A model generated the notes under the pieces. The model was given only the letters and a program-made list of their open reading frames with translations, was not told the DNA's origin and made no database searches. Source: Erwinia tasmaniensis Et1/99 (GTDB lineage Bacteria > Pseudomonadota > Gammaproteobacteria > Enterobacterales > Enterobacteriaceae). From it: a DNA stretch of 64,000 nucleotides. The DNA is taken from the NCBI RefSeq assembly GCF_000026185.1, contig NC_010694.1:2170001-2234000 (forward strand), given 5' to 3'. This document shows positions 36,336 to 49,256 of this stretch, piece after piece. Made by a program: the position numbers and the translations under genes. Each line of letters begins with the position of its first letter. Position 1 is the first letter of the stretch.

Positions 36336-38066
36336 ATGAAAAGGACTTTTCTTTCTCACACGTTTTCACGCACAACGGTGGAACGCTTTCTCTCCGGGGT
36401 TCTCTTCGCCGGCGCTTTCCCAGCTATGGCCGCCATGCCCTCCGACACCCCGGAGCGAGCCGCTTCCGCTATTGATGCCCGCGAGCAGCAGCGCCAGCAG
36501 GAGCGCGAGCGCACCCTGCTTGAACAGAACACCCCACAGGCCGATGCGCGCCTTTCCCGCCCCGAGGCCGTGTTGCCGGATTACCCGGTCAATGAGTCCC
36601 CCTGCTTCACCATCAACCGGCTTACCCTGGTCGGGGAGTCGGCCGCTCGCTTTCAGTGGGCGCTGGACGCCGCTGCGGATGCCAAAGGCCGCTGCCTGGG
36701 CGGACAGGGGATCGTGCTCGCCATCAACAAGGTGCAAAATGCTCTGCTGGCCAAGGGCTACGTCACTACGCGGGTGATGGCACAGGAGCAGGACCTGACA
36801 CAGAACGTACTGACGCTCACGATGCAACCCGGGCGGATTGGCGAGATCCGTTTTGATGAACCGGTCTCCTGGCGCGGACGACTGTGGAATGTCATCCCTG
36901 CGTCAAGCGGCGATATTCTTAACCTGCGCGATATCGAGCAGGGGTTGGAAAACTTCAGGCGAGTACCCAGTGCCAATGCTGATATTAAAATCGTACCCGG
37001 TGCTCAAGAAGCTACCAGCGATCTGCAGGTCAACTGGCACGAGGGGCGTCCGGTGCGGCTCACTCTGGGGCTGGACGACAGCGGATCCAAAAGCACCGGA
37101 CGTTATCTCGGCTCGGCCACCCTGGCACTCGATGCGCCGTTTGCGCAAAACGATCTCTTCTATGCCAACATCGGCAAGGATCTGTTTCAGCACGGGCCGT
37201 TCGGCAACCGTTCGCATGCGCTGAATTATTTCTTTCCACTCGGTTATTGGGCGTTTTCAGCTAACTACAACGACTACACCTACCATCAGAACATCCCCAA
37301 CGCCAACGAAGTAATGAGTTACAGCGGCAAGAGCGACAATGTCCAGTTGACCCTCTCGCGCTTGCTGTACCGTGACCAGTCGCACAAGACAACGCTCAAC
37401 CTGCGCAGCTACCGCAAGCACTCCACCAACGCCGTAGACAGCGTCGACATGGTGTCGCAAAAACGCCGCACCGCCGGCTGGGAGCTGGGGCTTAACCAAC
37501 GCAGCTACTTCGGCACCACCACGCTGGATGCCAATATCAGCTGGCGTCGCGGTACCGGCGCGTTCAACGCCCTGCCCGCCCCGGAAGAGTCTCGCCATGA
37601 AGGCAGTGCGCGAACCGGCATGTTGCTCGGCGACCTGGGCATCAACCAGCCGTTCACCTGGAGCGAGCAACCCTGGCGGTATTATACCAGCGTGCGGGGC
37701 CAGTGGAGCGCGAAAGCGCTGACGCCGCAGGAGCGAATGGCCGTTGCAGGGCGTTACACGGTGCGCGGCTTTGACGGCGAACAGGTGTTGTCCGGCGAAA
37801 AGGGCCTGCTGTGGCGCAATGAAATCGCCTGGAATGTGTTTTCTCGCGGACACGAACTGTACCTGGCCGCTGACTACGGTCGGGTGGACGGCCCGGGCAC
37901 CCGCCACCTGGTGGGACATCAGCTGGCGGGCAGTGCGCTCGGTGTACGCGGCGCACTGTGGCGGCAATTCAGCTATGACCTGTTTGCCGGCGTGCCGCTG
38001 TACAAGCCAGAAGGCTTCCACACTTCGGGCGCCACGGCCGGTTTCAGCGTAAATCTGGAAATCTGA
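36336..38066 (+). CDS. cdiB: CdiB two-partner secretion outer-membrane transporter
   Basis: This 576-residue TpsB protein is of the ShlB/FhaC/HecB family and exports the partner protein across the outer membrane. A signal peptide (cut near AMAAM) is followed by an acidic helix with a Q/R/E-rich stretch, one or two POTRA domains (about 80-240, with FTINRLTLVGES and LRDIEQGLENFRR), and a 16-strand beta barrel. The conserved loop motif VRGFDGE lies near residue 475. The chain ends in an outer-membrane-type strand (FSVNLEI). The gene begins 68 bases plus its own length before cdiA, in the usual cdiB-cdiA order, and appears intact. It could still display a CDI protein if cdiA were repaired. Confidence 0.93.
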   Translation: MKRTFLSHTFSRTTVERFLSGVLFAGAFPAMAAMPSDTPERAASAIDAREQQRQQERERTLLEQNTPQADARLSRPEAVLPDYPVNESPCFTINRLTLVGESAARFQWALDAAADAKGRCLGGQGIVLAINKVQNALLAKGYVTTRVMAQEQDLTQNVLTLTMQPGRIGEIRFDEPVSWRGRLWNVIPASSGDILNLRDIEQGLENFRRVPSANADIKIVPGAQEATSDLQVNWHEGRPVRLTLGLDDSGSKSTGRYLGSATLALDAPFAQNDLFYANIGKDLFQHGPFGNRSHALNYFFPLGYWAFSANYNDYTYHQNIPNANEVMSYSGKSDNVQLTLSRLLYRDQSHKTTLNLRSYRKHSTNAVDSVDMVSQKRRTAGWELGLNQRSYFGTTTLDANISWRRGTGAFNALPAPEESRHEGSARTGMLLGDLGINQPFTWSEQPWRYYTSVRGQWSAKALTPQERMAVAGRYTVRGFDGEQVLSGEKGLLWRNEIAWNVFSRGHELYLAADYGRVDGPGTRHLVGHQLAGSALGVRGALWRQFSYDLFAGVPLYKPEGFHTSGATAGFSVNLEI

Positions 38067-38134
38067 ACATCGCGATACCGGCAGCGTTGCTGATACCGCT
38101 CTAAACGGACTGATTTTTCTCAGGGATGTGACCC

Positions 38135-41100
38135 ATGAACAAACATTGTTATCGCCTTATCTTCAGCCGCACCCACGGGGAACTGCGGGTGGTGTCAGAG
38201 CTGGCCCGCAGCTGCAGCAGCGAACCGGGACAACGCATCGGCGCAGGGATAACCGGTGGGGGGCGTCTGTGGGTCACCGTGCGGCGGACGGTGTGGTTGC
38301 TGGCGCTGGCGTTGTTTGCCGGGCCCGTGATGGCAGACGGCATTGTCGCGGACGGTGCTGCCAGTCCGGCCCAGCGGCCGGATGTCATCAATACTCAGAA
38401 CGGCCTGCCGCAGGTCAACATCACTGCCCCCAACCAGGCCGGTGTCTCGCACAACCAGTATCAGCAGTTTGATGTTGACGCCAAAGGCGCCATCCTCAAC
38501 AACTCGGCGGTGATGACCTCGACCCAAATGGCCGGGATGATCCAGGGCAACCCTAATCTTAATCCCAATACTGCGCCGGCGCGCGTCATCCTCAATGAGG
38601 TTAACAGCAACAACCCCAGTCAGCTGCGCGGTTTTATGGAAGTGGCCGGCGGCAAGGCGCAGGTGATTGTGGCCAACCCCGCCGGGATTGTGTGCAACGG
38701 CTGCGGCACCATCAACGCCGGGCGCATGACGCTGACCACCGGTAAAGCGCAACTGAACGCCGACGGCAGCGTCGCGGGCTATCAGGTCGAGCGCGGCGTG
38801 GTGCGCATTAAAGGCGGTGGGCTGAATGGGGATACCCGTCATGACACCGAATACGTCGACATTCTGGCGCGCGCGGTGGAGGTCAACGCCGGCGTATGGG
38901 CCAAAGAGAGCGTGTCGGTGGTGGCCGGCCGCAACCGCGTGAGTGCGGACGGCAAAACCGCGACTGCACTCTCGGATGACGGCAGTGCCAGACCTGAGCT
39001 TGCCATCGATATGGGCCAGATGGGCGGCATGTACAGCGGCAGTATCCGCATGATTGGCACCGAGGTGGGCGTGGGCGTTCGCAATCAGAACGGACAGGTG
39101 CAAGCAGGCAAGACACTGACCGTGAGCAGTGAGGGCAAGCTCAGCTGGCAATCGGATGCGCAAAATGCCGTTACGCAGGCCGGCGGTGATATTCAGCTGA
39201 CCGCGAAAGGCGACATTGAGACACGCGGCAAAGTGTACAGCGGTGGTCAACTGACCGTGCAGGGTCACGAGGGAATGTAAACGCAGTCCGGGACGCTCGC
39301 GGCGGCCGGGAACGTGCACCTGAACGCGGCGCGCGGCATCCAGAGCAGCGGCCACCTGCTGGCGGGCAGTAATGCCGAGAGCACGCTGGTCCAGGATGCC
39401 AACCTGCAGCTCGATAGCCAGAGCGATATTCGTGCCAGTGGCAGCCTGCTCAGTAAAAAGAACGTCAACGCGACAGGACGCCGGATTGATATCAGTGACG
39501 CGCAGGTTGCGGCCGGTCATATCGCGCTGACCGCCCGCGAAGGCGGCGTGGCGTTGCGACAGTCAGCTATCGACGGCGAACAGCTTATTATTAACACCAC
39601 CGGCGATATTGATGCGCGCCAGGCTCAGGTTAAAGCCGGCCGCTGGGACGTCGATGCGAATAACCTTTTCAATCAGCAGGCTGCCTGGTCCCAGACGGGC
39701 AAGGGTGAAAGTCGCTTCACGCTGATGGGACTGCTTGATAACACCGACGGCATCATAGAAAGCCGCCAGCTCAGTTTCAACGCAGCGGCGCTGACCAACC
39801 AGCGCGGCCGCCTGTTTGCACTTGATAACGCGGCGCAGCAGTGGCGGGTCGCTGACCTGCTCGACAATGCGGGCGGCGAGATGGGCAGCAACGGCGACCT
39901 TTGGCTTGACGCTGGCAGTCTGGACAATCATGACGGTACGGTAAAAACGCAGGCGGCGCTGGCGGTGAATGTCTCCGGCGCGATCAACAACGCGGGAGGT
40001 AACCTGCTGGCCGGCAACGCCCTGACGCTCAGCGCGGGCGGTGACGTCAGCAATCAGTCCGGTACCCTGAGCGGCGGCCAGCTCACCCTGACGGCCGGAC
40101 ATCTGGATAATACCCAGGGGCAGGTCATCAGCCAGAGCGACCTCGGCCTGACGACAGACAGGTTGAGCAACCAGCGCGGCCTTGTCGGGGCGGGTAAAGG
40201 CCTGAACATTCACACCGGCTACTGGGACAACCGGGACGGCACGGCGCAGGGTGAAACGTCACTGACGGCAGTGGCGAATGCCGTCAACAACAACGACGGC
40301 AGGCTGCTGTCCGGCCAGCAGTTAACCCTCAATGCCGCAGGGCACACCTCTAACCGTGCTGGCGAAATCAGCGGCACGGCGCTGACGGTAAGCGCTGACA
40401 GCCTCGACAACACGCAGGGCAAGGTGATTGGCCAACAGACGTTAGACCTGCGTGCTCGCCAGGGGCTGGACAATGCCCTGGGGCTCATTGGTGCAGGTAA
40501 CACGCTGGCGGTTCACACCGACGGCGACCTGAATAACCGCGGCGGCACGCTCACCGGAAGCGGGCAGACTACCGTGACCGTCAGGGACATGCACAACGAC
40601 GACGGCAAACTGCTGGGCGGTGGGCAACTCACCCTCACCGCGTCGGGGCTGCTCGGAAATGGTAAGGGGGAAATCAGCGGCGAGTCGCTGACGCTGACGA
40701 CCGGCAGCGTGGATAACGCCCTGGGTAAGGTTGTCGCCCAAAACAATGTCACCCTGACGTCGCAGCAGGGGTTGAACAATGCCGGCGGCTGGCTTGAGGC
40801 CGGTAATGACCTCTCGCTAAACGCCGGGGGCGACTGGGATAATCGTGGCGGCACCGCACAGGCTGGCCGGCAGATGATGGCGACCACACGCGCACTCGAC
40901 AATACCGGCGGTCGGCTACAGTCTGCCGGAGACATGAGCCTTGACAGTGCAGGAGGCATCCTTAACCGCCAGGGCATACTGACTGCGCAGCAGGCCCTCC
41001 TTGTCAACGCGGGCACGGCCAGCCTCTTTGACAATGACGGCGGATCACTGCAAAGCGGTGGCGCCCTGTCCCTCTATGCAGGGCGACTGACCAACCGTCA

Positions 41101-44100
41101 GTCGGGGCTGGTTTATAGTCAAAATGCGCTGTCACTCGGCCTCGCCGGGGAATGGGATAACCAGGGCGGCCAACTTACCGGCAATGGGAGCACGAGGGTA
41201 CGCGCTGCAAACCTGCTTAATGCCCAGGGGGCCATCAACGCGCTGGACAGCCTGGACATGCGGTTCACCGACAGGCTGGATAACGCCCAGGGGCGCATTT
41301 TCAGTAAGCTGTCTCAGAGGCTGGACGCGCAGGACATTGTCAACGCCGGTGGCTGGATGGGCAGCCAGGGCGGCTGGCACGCCGTCAGCGGTGGTTTTGA
41401 TAACGCGCAGGGCAGCGTGCAAAGCCACCGGAGCGCTCAGCTTTCAGCAAACTGGCTGGGCAATGCTAAAGGTGTCCTGCAGTCGACGGCGGACCTGGTG
41501 CTGCGCGTTGCGCAGGATATCGATAACCGCGCAGGTAAGGTGTCAGCGCAAGGCCTGCTTGCCGTGCAGGGCTCGACTCCGGATGCCTTCGCCGGCGCAA
41601 TAAGCAACGCGGGCGGCCAGTGGCTGGCGGGAGAGGCGCTGCATATTAACGCCCGGAGCCTTAGCAATACCCAAAACGGTCAGGTACACAGTCAGAAGCT
41701 GCTGCGACTGAATCTGAACGACGGTCTGGATAACCGCAGCGGCAAGTTGCAGAGCGGTGAAGACTTGTCGCTCGACGCACGGGCGCTGAACAATACCGGC
41801 GGGACGATAGATGCCCAGCAGGCGCTTACGCTGCGCATTCTAAACATGCTTGATAATAGCGGCGGCGCGGTACGCAGCAACGGCGAGCAACAGGTATCGG
41901 CGGCCGGCATTGATAACCGTCAGGGCGTGTTCAGCAGCCGAGATATTACAATGACCACGGCGCAGCTGGACAACGACGGCGGCACGCTTATCAGTCAGGG
42001 TGCGGGCGCCTATCACATCGACCGGCTTAACAACCAGCAGGGCAAGGTTCACAGCGCTACATCGCTGACGCTTGACGCCACGCAGGTGAATAACCAAAGC
42101 GGCCAGCTCGTCGCCACGAGTGGGTTGACACTGAATGCGGGCGCACTCGACAACAGCGGTCAGGGCACGCTCAGCAGCCAGGCGTCGCTTAACGTACAAA
42201 CCGGCCAACTGAACAACCGCGACGGTGGTCTGATCTTGGGCACCACGCACACGGGCATTACCGCGCATGACATCGATAACGCGGGCGGCCGTCTGCAAAG
42301 CGCCGGCACCCTCACCCTCTCGGCGGCCTCACGGTTAGATAACCGGCAGGGGCGCATTCTGGCCAATGGTGGTCTTGATATCAACGCAGGACTGTCGCCG
42401 GCCGACTCACCGCTCGCCCTGCTCAATCAGGGCGGACGGATAGAGAGTGCCGGTGATCTGACCCTGCATACGCGCACCCTGGAAAATCAGCAGGGCACCC
42501 TGCTCGGTCTGCAGTCCCTCACGCTGACCGCGCAGCAGGACTACACTCGCACCGCGGGCGAAACCGTCAGCAGCAACGGCACGGTGGCGTTCTCCCTGAG
42601 CGGTGCTTTTACCAACCTGGCGGACTGGTTGCTGCCGGGCAATCTGGTGCTCAATGCGGCCAACATCTCCAACCCGGCCAACCTGGTCGGCAAAACGCTA
42701 CGGCTGACGACCGGGGCATTGCATAACACCGGACGCATTGAAGCGGATACCATGACGCTGAACGTCGATACCCTGGACAACGCCGCGGCGCTGATGGGGG
42801 ACGATATCACCGTGCGCGCACGCACGATTGACAACCACGGGCAGCCTGCGGTGATGGCGGCGTCCCAAAGTCTTCAGCTTGCGACCGGTGAACGCCTGAG
42901 CAACCGAGACGGCGCCCTGCTCTACAGCGGCAACCGCCTGTCCCTCCACAGCGATGACCTGATTGAGAACCGGGCGAGCTTTATCGAAGCGGACGGCGAC
43001 CTGACTGTCGAGGCCCGCCGGCTGGACAATCTGCGCGAAGGGCTGGAGATTCAGCGCGATGCAGCAAAGAACGACTACAAGTGGCACCGCGCCAACCTTT
43101 ATTGGCGTTCTTTTGGCTCTGCGGTAAATACGGATAAGAGCACCATGGCGCCGACCACCCAGCAGCTGACTTTCCAAAATGACGCGGCGGTGCAAAGTAA
43201 CCGCTACGGCACGCTGCTGGCCATCGATGCCCCCGGCAAGCGCGCCCAGGTGCGCGTGAAAGACAATAACGGCCAACCGACCGACCTGTGGGTGAACTAT
43301 GTTGCGCTGGCCCCCAACGCAGACGGCACCTACGCCATGACGTTTTATGAGACCCGCGGCCCCCGTCAAAACAACGTGCCTACACCCTACCAGAATACGT
43401 TCTGGCGCGAACACAATCGGGGACGCCTTGAGCAGTGGGATCCGGAACGGCACCTTGATATCGACAGCGCACCTTACGTTACCGACTACAACAACCTGCG
43501 CGAGCGTACCACGACCGGCACCGTCACGCGCGATGCGCTGATAAGTGAAGGGATCGGCGCGCGTATTCTGGCGGGTGGCAACATGCTGCTGCGCATCACC
43601 GGTCAACTGCTCAATGACGCCAGCGTCATTACGGCCAACGGTAACCTGACGCAGGACGGCGGTGGCAGCGTGGACAACCGGGGTTACTCGGTCAATGAGC
43701 GTCGCCAGGAGGTTATCGTTGATCATTACGACAAGGACACCCATCACTGGTATCCGACGTTCAACCATGACGTCACTACGGCGCTGGCGACCATTGACGG
43801 CATTATTACCGGCAACGGCAACGTCACCATCAATGGAGCCAGCATCACCAACACGACGGTAAATCAGGCGCAAATCAGCCGGCTGGAGGCCGCGCTGAAC
43901 GCCGTGGATGCCGAGCGGGCAGAACTTGAGCGAAATCCGCTGGCTTTTACGGTGGAAGGTGCTGCCCACCAGGGCGGAGACATGACGCTGGCAGCGGGTA
44001 GCCCGCTTACGCCGTCCGGCGTCACCCCAACATCGCCGCTGGGACGGCCATTGTTGCCTTCGGAGCTGGCGCTGACCCAGATGCAGCACCTGGGTAGCGT

Positions 44101-47100
44101 GGCGACAACCATTCCCAATAACGCTCTGTTCAGCCAGAACACGGCGACCGGCAGCCCGCTCCTGGTGGTGACCGATGAACGCTTTACCCACCGCGATAAG
44201 TTTATCAGCAGCGACTACATGCTCGAGCGCATAGGGTATGATCCCGCGCAGGCCCATAAGCGCCTGGGCGACGGTTTTTACGAGCAGCGCCTGGTGCGCG
44301 AGCAGGTGCTGAAACTCACCGGCAAACCCTCCGTCCGTGGGGAAGATGCGATGGCGCAGTACCAGCATCTGATGAGCAACGGTGTTAAGGTTGCCCAGGA
44401 CTTCCACCTGGTGCCGGGCGTGGCCCTGACGCCGGAGCAGATTGCGGCGCTGCAACAGGATATCGTCTGGCTGGTGAGCGAGACGGTGCAAACGGCCAAC
44501 GGCCCGCAGACGGTGTGGGTGCCGAAGGTGTATCTGGCACAGACAACGCTGCGCGTGACCGGCGATGGCGCGGTGATTGGCGGCGGTAGCCTGCAGCTCT
44601 CGGCAGGCAGCATCACCAATGCCGGCAACCTGTTTGCCGATAAAGCCCTGACGGTCGACGCCGGGCAGTTCCTGCATCAGGGCGGCGACATCAAAGCCGG
44701 CAGCATTGACGTGCAGGCCGACAGTCTGACCCTGAGCACCAATCTGCAGGAGGCACTGCGCCAGGCGACGATGAGCGCCGGCGACATCAGCCTGCGTGGC
44801 ACCGACATTACGCTTGCAGGCGCAAAGCTTACCGCTACCGAGACCCTCAGCCTGAGCGCGCGCAACGACTTGACCATTACCACGGCCAAAAGCAGCCACA
44901 CAGCTGACTTTGAGGTCATCTCCGGCTCGATGGGCAACCGCACCAACGCCGGAATGGAGGACGCAGGCAAGCGCATGGCGCAGGTCAGTGGTGAATGGCA
45001 GCAGGCGCTGGGCAGCACGCTGACCGCCGGCGGCGACATCAGCCTGTCGGCCGGGCGGGATGTGGCGCTCACGGGCAGCCAGGTCCAGGCCGGAGGCCAG
45101 TTGGGCGTGCAGGCCGGGGGCGATATCAATCTCCTGGCAGACAAGACCACCAACACCACGCACCTGGACGCCAACAGCCGGACGTCCTCGGTCAGCAACA
45201 GCCGCGAGGAAGAGCGCCTGACGCTCAGCACCCTCGGCGGTGACCAGGGCGTCACTCTGGTTGCGGGCAATCAGCTGCTGGCTGAAGGCGCTCAGGTTGA
45301 CAGTAAAGCAGGTCGCATTGGCGTGAGCGCGCAGGACGTAACCATCACTGACGCGCGCACCCACACGCTCGCTCTGGACAGCGAAAACAAGCGCGAGGGC
45401 AAAACGCGCAGCCACCGCGAAGAGGAAACCGAACGCGAGACCAGCACGGGCAGCACCTTCAGCGGCCAGCAGGGCGTGACGGTCATTGGACGCGAGGGCG
45501 ACGTGACGGTCACCGGCAGCGTGCTGCACAGTGAACGGGGTGCCATCGCACTGCAGGCGAAAAAAGACGTCCTGCTCAACACCGCCAGCGAAAGCGAGTC
45601 CCAATACAGCGAAGAGCGCACGCAGAAAAAAGGGTTCCTGAGTAAAAGCAGCAGCCACACCGTGTCCGATGATCGCATCACCCGCGAGAAAGGCACCCTG
45701 CTGAGCGGGGAGAGCGTCAGCGTCAACGCCGGTAACGACCTGACGGTGAAAGGGTCGGCGATTACCGCCGACCGCGACGTCAGCCTGCAGGCCGGTCACA
45801 ACGTCGATATTGTCGCTGCCACCGAAACCGAGTCTCACTATCTTCTGGAAGAGAAGAAAAAAAGCGGCCTGCTGGGCAGCGGCGGCATCGGCTTCACGAT
45901 AGGCAAGCAGTCGAGCAAGCACGAAATCGACGAGAAAGGCACAACTCAGAGCCAGAGCGTCAGCACCGTGGGGAGCAGCCAGGGCAGCGTAAACATCACG
46001 GCGGGTAATCAGTTGCACATCGGCGGCGCCGATCTGGTGGCGGGAAAAGACCTGGCTCTGACTGGCGACAGTGTAACCATCGACCCCGGCTTTGATGCGC
46101 GCACGCGCAAAGAAACCTTCGAGCAGAAGCAAAGCGGCCTGAGCGTTGCACTGTCGGGCACCGTGGGCAGCGCGCTCAATACCGCCGTCAGCACCGCGCA
46201 ACAGGCAAGAAAAGAAGGAGACGGGCGTCTGAACGCCCTACAAAACACCAAGGCCGCGCTGTCTGGCGTGCAGGCCGCACAGGCCTGGGAGCGGGATAAC
46301 GCGCTGACCGCGTCAGCAGAGGCGAAAAACGCCGCAGCAGGCTTGCAGTCGGGTGATAAAGGTGCGGCACAGGGTGCCACCAACACCGTCGGCGTCACCG
46401 CTTCCTACGGCAGCCAGTCGTCCAAAAACGAAACCCGCACCGACAGCCTTCAGTCGCAGGGCAGCACGCTCACGGCAGGGCAAAACCTGTCGATAACGGC
46501 AACCGGCAAGAACCACGGTGCGCAAAGCGGCGATATCGCCATCACCGGCAGCCAGTTGAAAGCGGGCAAGGAACTACAGCTTGATGCTGCGCGGGACATT
46601 ACCCTCCAGTCTGCGCAGAACACCGAAAGCACCGTGGGTAAGAACAGCAGCAAAGGTGGCAACGTCGGCGTCGGCGTCGGAGCAGGCTCGGGCGGCTATG
46701 GCATTAGCGTCTCGGCCGGCGTCAATGCCGGCAAGGGGCGTGAGAACGGCAACGGCCTGACGCATACCGAAACCACCCTGGATGCGGGCAGCCATCTCAG
46801 CCTGACCAGCGGCCGCGATACCACATTGAAAGGCGCACAGGCGAGCGGAGAGAAAATCACCGTTGACGCGGGCCGCAACCTGACGCTTGAAAGCGAACGG
46901 GACAGCGACCGCTATGACGCGAAACAGCAAAACGTCAGCGCGGGCGGCAGCTTTACCTTCGGCTCGATGACCGGTTCAGCCAACGTGAGCGCCAGCAAGG
47001 ACAAGCTACACAGCAACTTCGACTCGGTGAAAGAGCAGACCGGGCTGTTTGCCGGTAAAGGCGGGTATGACGTCACGGTCAAAGAACACACCCAGCTCGA

Positions 47101-48868
47101 CGGCGCTGTGATTGCCAGCACGGCAGACAAGGAGAAAAACCGTCTCGATACCGGCACGCTGGGCTGGACGGACACCCACAACCAGGCGGACTACAGTGCA
47201 ACGCACAGCGGCGGTTCATTCAGCACCGGCGGGCCGGTGGGCAAAGAACTGCTGACCAATATGGCCGGCGGCATGCTGTCAGGAGCCAACAACAGCGGGC
47301 ACGCTGAAGGCACGACAAAAGCCGCCGTCAGCGGGGGTATGCTGATAATCCGCGACGCCGACAAACAGCAGCAGGATGTGGCGCAGCTGCACCGGGATAC
47401 AGAGCATGCCAACGACGGCAGCATCAGCCCGATATTCAACAAGGAGAAGGAGCAGAACCGGCTCAAACAGGCCCAGCTTATCGGCGAAATTGGCGGTCAG
47501 GCGATGGATATTGCGGCGACTCAGGGTAAGATTAACGGAGAGAAAGCGAAGAAAGACCCGGCGGCCCTTCAGGCAGCGAAAGAATTACTGGCCGATAACG
47601 GCAACCTGAATCCGACAGAGAAACAGATAGCGGAGCAGGCTTACAACACGGCAATGGCCCCTTACGGCACCGGCGGTAAGGTACAGCAGGCGATGCAGGC
47701 CGCCACCGCGGCGGTACAGGGCCTGGCGGGCGGCAATATCACGCAGGCGATTACCGGCGCGGCGGCGCCGTATCTGGCGGAGGTCATTCATAATATGACC
47801 ACCGACCCGGCAACCGGCCATGTGAATGTTCAGGCCAACCTGATGGCCCACGCGGTACTGGGTGCGGTAGTAGCGCAGGCAAGCGGCAACTCCGCGCTGG
47901 CCGGAGCATCGGGCGCGGCGGCCGGCGAGTTTATCGCACAGCAGCTGTATCCGGGGATCCCGAAGGAACAGTTAAGCGAGGAGCAGAAGCAGACCATCAG
48001 CGCGCTGGGCACTCTGGCGGCGGGTCTTGCGGGCGGCGTGGCCGGAGGCAGCACGGCAAATGCGGTGGCGGGCGCGCAGGCCGGGAAGAATTCGATTGAG
48101 AATAACTCGCTGTCGGGAGACAAAGCCCGCGAGACGGTGAAACAGGCCGCTGAATCCCTGAAAAATCAGGTCAGGGATACGCTGGGTGAAGGCACAACCT
48201 CTTCCATAGCGAACGCAATTATTAACGGCCTGGCTGATACCGGCGATACGGCATTGGGTGGCGTGGATTACGCTGCTGATGCGGCGATGGCGCTGGCTTC
48301 ATGTGCAGCCGGAGACAGCTACTGTGGAACGGCTATGAATGATCTGGCCGGGAAGAACCAGGCGGTAGCAGACAGCGTTAAGGCGCTGATGCAAAGCGAA
48401 ACCTGGTCAGCAGTCGCCGACACAATCAAACAGGCGTCTGAAGGAAATCAGGCAGCGCTGGAAGCCACAGGCGGGATGCTGGCCGGGATTATATTGCCGG
48501 GCAAGAAGATTCCAGGTGTTGTTAAAGCTGTTGACCCGAATATTAAGATAGCTACGGGCGCAACTGTTGGTGATTTTGAGGCCAGTCTATTTAAATTACC
48601 CCCAGGAGAACGAGTTGCTATAGTCAAACAAACTACGGCAAAAGTTGTTGCAGAACATGGGCTGATTAAAGACAACAAGCTGACTAAAATGAATAATCGC
48701 GATGTATATCGTGGGACGGATGGAAATCTTTATGCTCTTGATACGCAACATGGACGTTTTGAAGTAGTTACCCCACAGGGGAAACATGTCATGGAAGTTA
48801 ACTTTGCCATGAAAGAAATTCCTGATAGCAAAGATAAATCTGGCGGACATAACTTGAGGGTTAAATGA
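38135..48868 (+). pseudogene. cdiA: cdiA, giant CDI toxin gene interrupted by an in-frame TAA
   Basis: Read through, the gene has 3,577 codons. In order: an extended signal peptide (MNKHCYRLIFSRTHGELRVV), the TPS secretion domain with NPNL and NPAGIVCNGCGTINAGR, a long FHA-1 repeat region (many LDN and AGxLxL units), a non-repeat region at about 1,630-2,130 that corresponds to the receptor-binding and YP domains (ERIGYDP, REQVLKLTG), an FHA-2 region, the pretoxin domain and IENN (48095-48106). The 253-residue toxin tip ends in a segment with DTQHGRFE, the same D-x-Q-H-G-x-x-E spacing as the active site of colicin E3-type rRNA nucleases. Codon 382 (39278-39280) is TAA; the frame is the same before and after it. 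As it stands only the secretion domain would be made. Confidence 0.92.
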
Positions 48869-49188
48869 TGGAGCATATTAAGCTATTAAATTATCCAGAG
48901 AAGTCTATACGGCGAGGAAGGGTTTTTAGATTGCCAGCGGTGTGGCCTTATGAAGATATTGTAGATTTTATGGTAATTGACTTAGCACACACTCATGGCT
49001 TGGTTGTATCCTCTGGATTTAAAGCAGGTTCAATGTTAGTTGAATTACCATCAGAAAGTGCTTCTTCAGAAGGCCATGCTTTAAGTACCGAATGGGTGAT
49101 CAATAACTGGTCGAAATGGATCTATCCAGAATGCGCTGTAAAAGATGTTTATATCATCGATCAGTACACAGCAACGTCCATTGATTAA
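48865..49188 (+). CDS. cdiI: CdiI immunity protein for the main CdiA toxin
   Basis: This 106-107-residue acidic protein starts inside the cdiA stop codon (overlap ATGATG; GAGGG lies 4 and 7 bases before the two ATGs). Its position directly after the toxin tip marks it as the cognate immunity protein, which binds and blocks the toxin in the cytoplasm. The sequence (RRGRVFRLPAVWPYEDIVDF, GFKAGSMLVELPSES, WVINNWSKWIYPEC) resembles the Imm45 family of polymorphic-toxin immunity proteins, named from memory with moderate confidence. It is intact although cdiA is interrupted. A terminator follows. Confidence 0.82.
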   Translation: MMEHIKLLNYPEKSIRRGRVFRLPAVWPYEDIVDFMVIDLAHTHGLVVSSGFKAGSMLVELPSESASSEGHALSTEWVINNWSKWIYPECAVKDVYIIDQYTATSID

Positions 49189-49211
49189 ATCGTATCCTTA
49201 CACCTGTATGG

Positions 49212-49238
49212 AATCCCAACCCTTGCGGTTGGGATTTT
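49212..49238 (+). terminator. Terminator after cdiI
   Basis: AATCCCAACC and GGTTGGGATT form a 10-bp stem with loop CTTGC, followed by TT. It closes the cdiBAI unit and also lies just beyond the 3' end of the convergent symE-like copy. Confidence 0.85.
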
Positions 49239-49256
49239 ACTTTATAAGCCAGTCAG

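Noticed and set aside
39278..39280. Stop-codon recoding (TAA or TAG read as glutamine)
   Set aside because: Many intact neighbouring genes end at TAA or TAG at the expected lengths, so general recoding is excluded. Only site-specific read-through remains possible.
39300..43000. Short periodic repeats in cdiA that might suggest a CRISPR or tandem DNA repeat
   Set aside because: The period is about 20 codons and follows the FHA protein repeat; there are no identical spaced DNA repeats.
42698..46201. 1,167-codon open frame on the minus strand opposite cdiA, and further long minus-strand frames across 38-48 kb
   Set aside because: It is a shadow of the GC-rich, repeat-rich cdiA coding frame. 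The protein is low in complexity, has no signal or motif, and cdiA homology explains the DNA.
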